This document shows, piece after piece, positions 21,916 to 34,678 of a stretch of 64,000 nucleotides of DNA. The translations under genes were made by a program, and so were the position numbers. The DNA is taken from the NCBI GenBank assembly GCA_029207755.1, contig JARCOQ010000002.1, forward strand, positions 93,843,087-93,907,086, in the 5' to 3' direction. Numbering within the stretch: the first letter of the stretch is position 1; every line of letters starts with the position of its first letter. The notes under the pieces were generated by a model. That model saw nothing but the letters and a program-made list of their open reading frames with translations, made no database searches and had not been told where the DNA came from. Source of the DNA: Chamaea fasciata. Lineage: Eukaryota > Chordata > Aves > Passeriformes > Sylviidae.

Positions 21916-24900
21916 TGTACAATTCTAGATGAAAAGCAGGCTTGTTATGCTTCACCCTTGAATCTGGTTCCTCAACCTGTCCTAGAGCAGTAATGAGAAA
22001 AAAAATTTTCTCCTCCAATTTTCCACGAGGAAAATGGGTTTCCTCTTCCTTCATCATCACTTCCATTTTTCTCATGCTAAGTGCATGAATGCACTATCCT
22101 GACAATCTGTCCAAGGTTCTTTAATTCACACTGGTAGCCACCATTTATTTCTGTCTGCAATATGCCTTGCCGTACATTGTATCTAATATGGCATTCTGTT
22201 TCTGCATTAGCTTAGAAAAATCCTAATTCATGTATCTGCCATTGGGAAAAAACTGAAGGCAAGGGGTGCTAAATGATGAATAGACTCTGAAACTAGTCAT
22301 TTATGTCCATTAAATTAAAGAATTACAGATTAACAATGTATGTTAATGTCTTGGAGAGAGCTGTTTCAGTGGCACTCAGAGTTTTTCTGAGTGGACAGAT
22401 ATCCATCATCAGCTATGCTAAGAAACCTGGGAAAGCTGTGACAGTGAAGCGTACCTAATCTTGTTTTGGGAGTCCGGTTATACAAGAAAGCCAACAAAAA
22501 AGCTTACTAGAGGAAAATCATTGGTATGAAATCAAATCATATGAAAGTCAAAGAAGAAATAAGTATGTTTTCTTGGCCAAATATTAAGTTTTCTGGTAAC
22601 CCAGAAGCTATCTACTGAGCAATAATAATTGATGTTTCAGCTGTAAACTAAAAAGAACTTGTACAGTGCATTTATTCCCTTTGCAACTTTCAAGATAGTT
22701 CTTGTACCACTGTTACCTTATTTAAAACCTGAATTTGTTTAGTGTCAGCTTCCTGCCAAAAAATCTAATTAAATTTTCTATGCCTGATAAAATGATATTT
22801 TCCAACTAACATCCTTTAAGTGCTTGAAAACTGTTGTTGAACCACCTGCAAACAAGCAATTAGATAAGTATATACGGGTTTAGAGGTCAGAAGAAAAAAA
22901 TCCCCAACCTTGCCAAAAATCCCTATGACTGCTTCTTTGAATCTTTAATTTTTGACTGTTATTTAAGAATTGGATACTTTAGAACCAAAAGGAATGATCC
23001 CATGTTGGTCATATATGGAAGTACAGAATTTTTCCTCCTGTGAAGTTACATTTTAATTCCTATTGGACCAACAAATTGGATAATAATGTCACTAGTTGCT
23101 TGTGTTTTGTTGATTTTCCTAATGACCACAAGTCTTCTATAAGTCACTGTTTTCAGAGATAAGGTTGCTGTACAGAAAATATAACTTGCAGTTCATTAAT
23201 TTTTCTTGCAATTGTATTGGGAGAAACCTTGCTCGACTGCAAAAGGCTTACTAAAGGATTTAGAGCTCTACATAATAATTTTTCCTTATTGCTGAAAACC
23301 TGAGTTATCTCCAGAAAAAATGTGTGGAATTTTTTCTTTCATTTCATTGTTAGGAATAATTAATGAATGGTTAAGAAAAAAGAATCAAGGTCTTCTGAGA
23401 TGTCATGTCTTCATTTAAGTTTTACATTAAGATGCAAGTAATTTAGTCATTTTTAATCCTCATAAGCAGTCACCTTGAATTCTATCCTATCTTATGCTGA
23501 GATATGTGTGATGTGTACCAGATCAAGTACCTTGTGATAATGAAAGTGAATCACATCAAAACTATTACCAGTACAAACAAAAACCCCTGCAATTTTATAA
23601 AAAATGTTACCAAAATAATTGTGAAGGATTTTTTTTCATAAACTGTATTCACTGAAATAACTTTCATTGATGTTCTTTACTTATTTGTTCATCTTTTCAT
23701 TTTTAAGGTGTTCCTTATTTTGTCTAAGATCAGTATTCTGGTGAGCCAATTGCTAAGAAAGATGCATATGTAAGCATTTTTAAACAGTGCCTCATTAACT
23801 GTCTTCAAATTCTAGAACTTTTCTAATGTCTTATGACTTATTGAAAACCAACTCACCTGATTCCTTTGAAGCTCTAAAATGCTAATTACCTCATCAGTAA
23901 AAATGTAATGAGACAAGATGTCACATGCAATCATGGTAGACCATATAGTAAAACCTAGAGAGTTGTTTCTTGAGGTTTTTATTTTGTTAGTTGGTTAGGG
24001 GTATTTTTGTTGTTGTTTTTTTTTTTTTCTTTCTATAAAATGGGTTCATTTCTTTTCCTGGAACTGAAAAGAATGTGAACTCATATGTATTGTGCCAAAA
24101 AAGAGCACATATATCAAAACAGCAGTTGATGCAGTCTGTTAGAGTGAATTGTTTGCCTTGTAATCAGTATGTGTTCTGCTACTGACTCCCATCAAGACAG
24201 GATTATTCTCCTCTTCTTTGTACAGTAACATTTTTGCATGTGAGACACTTTTCTTCTCTAGAAGTACATAGAGGGGTTTCTTTAAGCATTTTATGGATTC
24301 CTTATTCTCCAACCCTTAAAATTCTTTTTCTGGGGAGTTGTAGAAGGCGTAGGAAAAAGATGCATTTATTTCATAATTGAATTGTTTTATAAAACTACTA
24401 ATAGTAGTTATACTCAATCAGCTTTCTTTAGCTGGCACTCAATTTAGTCATTCTTTGTCTAATCTACATAGTTACTTTAACAAAAATCAGTCCACAAGTA
24501 TCTCTAAACCCAGTTTTATTTAATATACAAGTATATTTGATTGATAAACCTCATACAGAAGCTTTGTGAAATTGTTACTAAACACATACAAAGAAGCAGA
24601 ATACCCTGTTTAATAATTAGCCTCAATTCTTAAAAAAAAAAAAATCAGAAAAGAAATAAAAGAGGAATGTTCTACTAATGTCTGTTATTTTCTTGAAAGC
24701 AGAAAAGGATATGAAATTACAAAAGAGCACAATATTCTTGTATTTAGAGTCTTATTTTCTTGCAAGTGAAAACCCCTATATTTAGAGATTGAGGTGAGTG
24801 GAAGCTTTTTTAATGGAATTGAAGGTCAAAACAAATGATTTAGTAGTTTTATTGCCACTGGGAAGAGAGCTCAGTGTAATGTCAAAATGAAACGGCAGTA

Positions 24901-27110
24901 GAAGTGAAAACAAAAGCAATTACAACATACATGATTTAGGGTCATGTTCCCGTGTTACATTTCAAACCAGCTAAACTAAGCAGTCCTTGGATAGTATTTG
25001 TTCCAAACCTAAAATTCCCTAAGGCTAGTGAGACAAGCCTAGAAAGAAATCAATTCATAAGTAGATGATAGCATAAACAAAAAACTTCAAATATGGATAA
25101 AAAGTGTATAACTGCTCTATATTACTTCAAAGTTATATTTTTCATAAGAAAAATTCTTCACATATGCAATAAACTATAATCTTGTTAAGGTCAAGATAAA
25201 CACATATAATTACTTCCTCACTTTGAAATAACGCTTCACTTCCAAAATTCAAGTATGATCAAATTGGAAAGTTTTGTATTCAGCAACATTGATTCTTACT
25301 GGTTTTAAATAACTTCTTTAAAATTGTCATCCAAAAATAATTTTGAAAAAATGAAAACTCGGCCTGTCCCTTGAAGAAACTATTCATATCTCAGGATATG
25401 TGGAATATGGACAGAACCAGAGCCAGTATATCTATATATATGCACTTATACATTTTCAGAGCTAATCGTTACACAACAACTTGGCGATTGTCACACTTAA
25501 ATTCCATTGAGATTAATGACATTTAATTACATAATTAGTACCTAGTTGTACATAATACATCTGCAGAGGGATTATCAGAGTATAATCTAAACTTAATTTT
25601 GAAGTTTCCTTGACAGAAAGAATGAAGAAAACATTGGACTTTTTATATTAATCTCAAAAAAATGAGAGATTCTTTATGCTCTGACCTTGTTCTTCCCAAT
25701 TCCATCTTCTTCCATGCACCGTTGAGGAACACCAGACAACCAGCTTGGTCCAAATCACTAACATTTAATGACATCTACAGCCAGGTGATGGTCAGCCTTA
25801 GTGAGATGAAGAAAAGGTGCTGAATATTCTAATTTTATTCTATCAAATTACTTATTTTTCATAGACTGATGAATAAACATTATTTATTTCCAATTCTAAA
25901 CACATAATTTTTTTACAAAATGTCTATGACCAACAAGGCAGGACAAGGAATGAACAATATTACCTTTACTCATTCCTTTTCTTTTTGTTATCTTGAATCA
26001 AGTGGTTCTCCTCTGAAAAACCTCCATTTTCCTCCTTTTCTTCTTTACATTATTTTTCTAAGAGCCATGTATTGCCTCTGCCAATAGATCTCTGCTGAAA
26101 GCTGCTATTTTGTATATGAAAACTTTCCAGTGAGCAAAAGAACTTGCAGAATTAATAAAGCACAGCGACTGACATGAAAAACTATATCAATTGGTTTAGT
26201 ATGCATCAATACTATTGGAAGAATTTTCAGCAGGATTGACAATTTCGCCTATGAAGACAGTATTGCATTAATTTTATAACAAACATTAAATTCTGTGAGA
26301 AACAAAGAAAAAGAAAGCATCCTTCCTTAGTAGTTTGTGGCTGTTGAATGCTTCTGTCACTTTTAAACCACCAAATTTATGTCATAAGTAATATATTAAG
26401 CAGTGTCATAGAAGTTGGTACTGGCAAAATATATTTAAATTACAGCTCCTAGTACACTTTTATTCCATTAAAACTGCTCTTCCCAAATAACCCTTGTACA
26501 TAGTTCAGGAAATAGGCTGGAAGCTGCTCTCACTGGGCTGTTTACTGAAGCCACACTTTTCAGAGGTCTGAGAGCTTAATGGCCTGGCTTTGGGCCAGTC
26601 TGACAAAAGGCTACAGTGCCAACGAATGGCCCCAGTAAATTTTTAGTTATTACTTCAGGAATCTGACTTCAATAACCTTAACCAAAAAGACAGTTTGTGA
26701 GGAACTTCAAAGAGCATGTGATTAAAAAAAAAAAATCCTAACACTTAAGGGAAAAAAAAGAAAAAAACATTTTATACATTGAAAAAACTTATCATAAAAG
26801 ACCATATCTAGAGAAGCATAAAGAAGGAAAGAATTAGACTGAGTACGTATTGTTTTCTGTCAAGTCCTGCACCCCTTCAGATTTGTTTTTGTAGTTACTC
26901 AGAAGAATGTAGACCGACTTTTGGGGTTATATCCTTTCAGGAAAAGGAATGAAATCTTGAAATTGGAGGACAGAGTTGAACAAACACTCTGGAAAGGAGA
27001 TACGGTCAATCAAACATGAAATTGACAAAACAGAAAATTTGAAATTAAGTGACTGCAACAAAATGTACTGAGATGAAATGAGGTGCAGTGAAAAGGACCA
27101 AAACTTGCCA

Positions 27111-27229
27111 AAATCATTCTCATCGAAATCCCTAAAATCGGGGAAGAAAGGAGAACAAGGAGACAGAAGAGAAACAAAAGAAATTAAATTTAAAAAAAGA
27201 AAAATCCCAAAAATAATTCTCATTGAAAT
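27111..27229. repeat. Pair of diverged 19-bp direct repeats, 100 bp apart
   Basis: aaatcattctcatcgaaat at 27111-27129 and aaataattctcattgaaat at 27211-27229, 17 of 19 identical. The DNA between them is purine-rich. Confidence 0.6.
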
Positions 27230-30200
27230 TGCAAGATTTAATTCCCTTTTCTCAAAAAAATATGGCAATACTATGACAAGATCTTTATCACATTCATCAA
27301 AAATAGTTAAAATTATAGCTTTGCAAGAAAGGAAACCATGAGGAAAATATAAGAAATATACCTATAGAGAAATAAAAGAAAGAAAAATCACCTTAGGATA
27401 AGTTCTATTAATGTCTTGTACTTTCAAGTGGACCTTCTAGTAAAATCATATAAATAGGATGGGAAATTAATTATGAATGCAAAAGTATAAAGATACAGCA
27501 GATTAAAAAAAAATCTAAGAATATGTATGGTAAGATTAAAGGCTTCTCTTGTAAAAATCTTCAAGGAGAGTCCAAATTATTAGTAGATAGAAAATATGCC
27601 TGCATTTAGAAGGTCAGAGTACAGAGACCAACAGGAAAGTAATTTGTGCCTGGAGATGACTGTTCAAAAAGATGGTTTTGAGAGAGAGCATTCAATAACT
27701 CATTAAAAAGCTCAGGCTTTTAAAGTAGAACTGATGTGATTTTTTTTCAGGGTCTCAATATTCTGTGAAGGATATGGAAATGGCATGAACCACAAATAAT
27801 ATTTAATTGAGAAATGATAGTTTCTCTCCGAATTGTTGTTGTCCTTAGGTGTTAGTGTTGAGGAGGAGGACAAGGGGAAGTACATATCCTTTTCCTTTTC
27901 CCCATAACATAGGATGTGAGTGAATTTTAAATAATCACCTTATTGAAGTATCTGAATGAACATTCTCATTCTCCACTAGAAACTCTGAAAAGAAATTGGA
28001 AGATTAGAAGGAAATAGTACACCTTCTGGCAGGCCTGAAAATAGGCTAGGGGTAAAAAAAAAAGTCTGTAAACTGATGAAGTAAATAAGAATCTGGTAGT
28101 AGAGAAACTGGATGAGAAGATACACGTATTTTCATTAAGAAGGTTATAGTCAGAATAGAGAAGACTATTTTAAAAAATTGAAAAATTCTGCTTAGAGCCC
28201 AGTATACTTTGAGGTAGAACCAACCATCCCTCTGTTCATCAAAGAACACTGAAGACTTTCATCTCTAAAACTTATGTATGCAAAAATGCTTAAATAAAAA
28301 AGGCTGTCCCAGTTCATTTTCATCCTAATTCATGCATCTTTACAGTTTTGATGATTTCAGTTCTACCTATTCCCTTTGAATCATCAATCTTCAAATTTTT
28401 TTTCTAAAGTTAGCTAGCTCTTCACCAGATGTTTGCACATACATAATATAGTATAAAACAAGAAAACCAGAAAAGGTAGTTCCACCATGAATGTTTGTAG
28501 TCCCAGGTAGATAAAGACCTTATTTCTTGTTCAAGACTTTCCATGTACAAGAAATTTGTGAGTTTCCTGTTTGTCTTCAAACCAGTTTAGCGAAAAATAT
28601 AACATTTAAAATTAAATAAAATTGATAGGACTCATTAACTATCTTCTGGGTCGTATTCAAGGATTTTAGTTTGGTTTTTTTTTTTTCCTCCTTATAAAAC
28701 AAAATTTAAGAACTATATTTTATATACCAGCCTACTAATTCCTCAAGTCTAGGCTTTGCCAAAATGGCTAATTCTTGTTCTTTTGTTTCTTTGTTATGTC
28801 CTGTTTTTTTATGTGGAACCATGAACAGCTAAACTAAATAACTATATGTTTTGTACTATAACTCAAATAGTATGCTGAAAAAACCCAAGTAGTTTATTAG
28901 TTGAAAATTCATTCAGATCAAGACACAAATATGTGGATTATTTCTGAAGAAAAGGGTTCTTGGTCATCTTTTTATCACATATGTATGCTCTTCACTGAAG
29001 ATAGGAAATGGATTGTTCTCTTGATCCAGTTGCTTTTGCAAGTGCTACGTGACTGGCAATATTCTGCTACTGGACTTTCAGCTAGGATTATTCTGCTTAT
29101 GACTATATTTAACTAAGTGTCTGTACTTGAACCTAGAGCTTCTGTTATGTTTTGTGATTCAAATAAAGGAAAATCAAAAGCTGCATTCCTTTTTATAGTT
29201 AAATATACATAGAAAGTTTTTAGATACATAAACAGAAACAGCTTACAAAGAATTGTTTACAGATGCAGTAATTTGAAAGCAGAACTGAAAAAAGAAGGCT
29301 TGAATGATTTTCAAGAACAAGCAGTAGAGAAAATTCCTCTCTAAAAGCTCTGATACAGTCAAGCAATAGAGATTGCAAGACTGCATGAGCACCTGATGTT
29401 GGCATTAAAAGCCAAAGTATTAAATTGCTGAAACCCCAAGAAGCTTGTGTCATCTTGTTAAGTGCTGGATTTGTAACTATTTTAAAAGATAAATCTGCCA
29501 GAATCTGTGTGAAACCATTTGGAATATTTTCCCATCAAAATGCAAGGTTTCAAACTAGTCCAGACATGCAGCTTAAAAGGGTATATTCCTTAACTGATAA
29601 TTGGAGCAGCTGTAAAAAGCAGGGTGTGCAAGATTTGAGCTGAGAAGGGCTAGCTGTGGAAAAGAAAGAAACAGGAAGGATTAAAACAGACCACAGATGG
29701 GACTTTTTTATACAATGAATCATAAACAAAGGAGGAGCTTGCAGAAATGGTTGAAAGAAATAGCATGACAATATCTATCCAAAAGAAGGTGTAATCTTTT
29801 AGTAATCAAAGAGTCAAAAACCTAAAACTATAAGAAGAATAAAATCAGACCAAATATTTAAAAAAAATGTAAACATTTAATGGATAGAATTTCTTGAACT
29901 GAATGTTGAACATATTTTATTTTGGTATGATATAAATTGGTGCCATTTCGAAGTAATAGCATAACAATCAAAATGGAATCAGAAGATGAACAAAACAGAA
30001 CCTGCCGCTGTGCTGGCAATAAGTCTTGTTCTTATTTCAGTTGACACTGTGAGATAGTGCAGCAAGCTTCAGGACTCAAGTGTTATACGCTTGGTTCTTA
30101 TCTACTGTACAGGGAAGATTTATCTACTGTGAAATACTGCATTACACATTTTTAAATGATGAGCAGAGGTAAATTTCTAAGTAAGGGCAGAGAACAGAAA

Positions 30201-30796
30201 TTGTCACATTTCAGGATTAACAGTCATGTTTATGGCACGGTGACAGAAAACAGTTTGATATACAATAAAGATTTGCACTTCAGAATTCACATACTGCCTT
30301 TTCAATGGCAGGTTCATGTGGCATTTTTCAGGACTACTTTGAGCATTTGTTTATTAAAGATTTCTTTGTTTTCTTTCTTTGTGACTAAGTACAGAATAAA
30401 ATTTAAAATAAATTTGATCATTGGCCGTCTGCAGTTCTTGTCTTAGTTCTGTTTAAAAGCAATGGATATAAACAGAGTACCTACTTTTATTTATTTTCTG
30501 TATTATTTGAGCCATTTTTCATTAATGATCTTTCTTATAACATCCTATTTCTTTGCAAAACTCAGTTTCAAATGATAAATAAATAATTTTAAGTGTTTCT
30601 CATACATATTATTACAAATAATATTCAGAGTCTGTGAACATTTTAGAAGATAAAATATATTTTTTATATTAATTCAATGGTCCTCTCTTTTTACAGGAAG
30701 GCCTCAAAAATAATAAAATCTCAAAAGCAGCATTGAGTATTTAGAGAAGAATGAGCTATTCAATCCAAGCTACATCTTATTTTCTCTGTTTAAAAA

Positions 30797-30816
30797 TATA
30801 TGTGTGTGTGTGTGTG
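30797..30816. repeat. (TG)n dinucleotide repeat
   Basis: About nine TG units, followed by a short degenerate continuation. Confidence 0.85.
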
Positions 30817-33800
30817 CTTGTGCGTGTTTTCTTAAGCTGGCACAGGAAATACTACTAACAAAAGGACATATATTTAATCTAAAATTATTTACAAAGTTTT
30901 GTCGTCTACATGCACAGCTGAGCTATAATTACTCGAGATAAGATTAATGAACATAAAGATGGAAATGTGAAAGAATTGAAAGAATTTGCTTATATAGTGA
31001 TTTTTTTCTGAATATAGGAAGTAAAATTGATTTTATATAACATAACACTTGCTGAGAATATTAATCCTGATGTATACAGTAAAGTTGATGCAATCAACGG
31101 AAGTACACTTTATAAGAGAATATTCAGTTCCAGAGGCTTATATGCTGTGTTATTAAGTTTCATACTTGAAAATTGTTATGACACATTTGTATTACATCTT
31201 TGTCAGTCTGAGTTACTTTACTTTTCAACCTACATTTTTGTTGTCTGCTATTGTTGGACTGCAGATTCAACCTCTACAACAATCTCTGAGCAAGCATTGT
31301 CAAAAAAAAATCTATGTTAGTTTTAAAACCGTTAAAAGTGTTTATTAGATTTTTCTCTGTATCTACTTGAAAAGAAATACATCAAATATAAATTATTTCC
31401 TTCATGGAGATTGAACTATAAAAACAGAGCTATAATTTAGCTTGATGTTTTATACACTTTATTGTAAAGAAAATACAAGGTAGCTATAAGACTTAAAGGA
31501 AGTATGCAGTTTCTCATTATTAGGTTTGAGTTTTAAGAATAGTGTAAAAAAAATCTTCAATATCCTATTCATATGATGTTGATATGTCCTACAATAGTGA
31601 ATAAACACAGGAACATAAAAGCATAAACATGACCATATGAAAAAGAGAGAACTTATCCAGAGATTTTTGGATTTCAAAAAAAATTGTGCTAAATACAAGC
31701 TGTAAAAAAATATATATTCTTAATTTATAACTCAAAACTATTTTTTTTACAATTTCATCAACATTTTCTTTGACATGAAAACTTGTTTTTTTAGTAAACC
31801 TGATTAATTCAATTTTTTTCAAACTCTTCATTACCATTTGAACCATAATAACAATAGAAAAGAAACTTTAAAAAAATAAATTTTTACTTTTTTCCTGAGG
31901 AGAGAGTATCAGTCAGAATGTAAACTGCATATCAGAATTTACATCAAGATGTGATTAGTTAAAAGAAAAATTCTGCAACTAGAGTTGGTATTAATGAAGT
32001 TTTCTTATAGCAGAAACCTACCTTTCATCAGATTTCCATCACTTGTGTACCTCTCAAGGAAAACAAAAGCCACAGAAAACAGATATAGGATTAAACACTA
32101 TGATGTATGATCCGGGGCATCAGTATGCTACCATAACACTATAAAGTACTTTTTCTCAACTTCGAACTGAGCCTGAAATTCATTAGTTACCCAGTTAGCT
32201 ATAAACATTTGCTCATACTTACAATATATTTCACTTGAAAGTGAAACATTATGAGGCATTACAATTGCCAGTGGGAGAAGGCTTATGATGGAACATTATT
32301 TTTTTCATCTAGAACAAACTTGTCATTTGCCAGTGGGATATGACACTCCACAGCATTAAAGGTAGGGTACCAATAAGCAGACATTCCTAAGAATACATCT
32401 AAACAGCATGGTTAGACTTAATTGCAAGTGCAAATTCGAAGCTATACGTAATGTCCTCTCTCTCAGACTTGTTATTATTATCAGTGTTTAATGACATTTA
32501 AATAAGTTCAGGTAAAATTTTGCTTTAAACAGAGGTAGGGTTCCATTGTAGGAATGATGACCTAGGGTTTTGCCAAACATTACTGGGGAATACTGTTGTA
32601 CCTGTCAAAATCTAAAGGCAAATATTTGCCAAGCCAAAATAAGAACTTTAAATTGGAAAAATATTTTTGTTAAATTGTAAATAATTATTTCTCTGAACAA
32701 GACTTATTATAAACACTCTAAGACAGAAGATGAAATAGATGTTATTCTTTACCTTGAGTAAGTACTACAACTAGTCCTCAAAATCATTAAAAGAGGCATT
32801 AGGCTGTAGAATTTATGAAAACAGCCTTGGTTACTGTTCAGGGATTTCCTGAAAATGTAGATAATTGTACAATTAGATCTGAAGATTTCCTCAAATAGAT
32901 ACTTTTTTTTTTTTTGTCCATAAAACCTAATTTCTTAAAGAATTTCCCATTATCATTAAGTAATTGTATCATGGCCTAGTAGAAATATGATATTATTCCT
33001 GAGTACCACATTCATGTCATTTAATATAAAATGTCAGCTTGATTATAAATTAGTGTCTACCAGAACTCACTCAGTCTGCACCTGAAAGGTGATGACAAAC
33101 ATTTTCTATGTAACAGTTTTGTAAATCAGCCAAAGACATCAAGAATATGTGTCAAACTAAAAATAAACAATTATGTTAAGTAACACTTTAGTGTCTTCTT
33201 ATATAAGCAATTCAATTCTACTAAAATAAGATCATAAAACTCTTCTTTCTTTTTCCAAAAATGGGGGATGTACTAGAGAACAAAATATTGAAGAGATGAA
33301 ACAATATGTTTTATGATATTTTTTCCAACATATGGATTTTCTCTCATAGCCAGAGATTTCATGAACTTTTCACTTTATCAACACTATTATTGACAAGAGT
33401 GAGTTACTGTGCCAACTTTGGTATTAATATACAACTTACAAAACAGCCAGTTAAGTTGTTGTTATTAAGGATTTGAAGCTACTGTAACATTTTTAGTAAT
33501 ACATAAGAAGGATTCATTAGAATTGTTGCAATTTTTCTTTAGTCTTTATAATACTCTTAAAATACAGATAAGAAAACTCTTTGAAATCAATTTTTCATAA
33601 AGACTGGAGAAATTTCAGCTTCTTCCTGTTCTCCTTCGTGGTGGTGATATTACTTGGTTAATTCTTTGTCCAAGAGCTACATTCTACTTATTTGTTTGAA
33701 GGGTTGTTTGAAGCTTGGGAAGGTAAGGGGCAAGGAGGTGGGGTTGCAGTAAAGACAAAATGCATAATGTTTTTTCATGTGAATTAGAAACAAATTCTTG

Positions 33801-34660
33801 ATAAAATTATATCTAGTACATTATAATTCAAGGATTATTTTATACATTTAAAGGTAGAGGAACAGTATGAAGTGAAAGTTCTTTAATTGTTTCATAGTCT
33901 TATAGAGTTTATTTTTCCTCCTTTGCTTTCTAAGGGTATTTTCAGAGGGCAAACAAACCGGAAAAATAATTTGAAGCAGTTATGAATTTTAATATCATTA
34001 CAGAAACAAGATAGGAATGGATTAAATATGCATGTCTTCTCTGTAGTAGATTCAAGTAAAGCCAAATACAGAATATTCTTTAAAATATAGCAAAAGCTGA
34101 AGCCTTTTCAAGATGGATAATGCAGGACAAAAAAAAAGTGACAGTATGTTTTCTTTCCAGAATTATCTGTAGAGGCTATTTTAATATTATAGCAAAACTG
34201 AATGAATGTCTTATATACCAAATCAAGTAAGCTTATAATACAGTGATGTCTTTTTAAAAAACGTCATAAAATAAATAGCAGCTTTCTTTCATTGTTTTCA
34301 AAACTTTGTACATATTTTGTCCAAGACTGCTATTATAAACCATTTACTGCTGCTGAAATGGATATTGGGATATTCAAAGATCTCTCTGCAGGCAGAGTAA
34401 AAAGATTTGGTGCACCTGTGGTTTAAACTAAATCACTCAGTGGTTTGTCTTCACTGTGATTGTTTTCACAAGAGAATTGAAGGGGTAAATTAATATGAAT
34501 GAAAACTGTTCTCAAATATCAAACATAATTTTCTACACTGTTGTGGTTAGATGGCTTTGAAGGTACTACTGTAATAGGGATGCACCCACAGAGAGACAAA
34601 GTAGAGTGTTGTATTATACTACAAATTACTCAGGGGAAAAAATCTAATATAGATATTATT

Positions 34661-34678
34661 AAAAAAAAAAAAAAAAAA
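34661..34678. repeat. Poly(A), 18 nt
   Basis: Uninterrupted A run. Confidence 0.9.
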
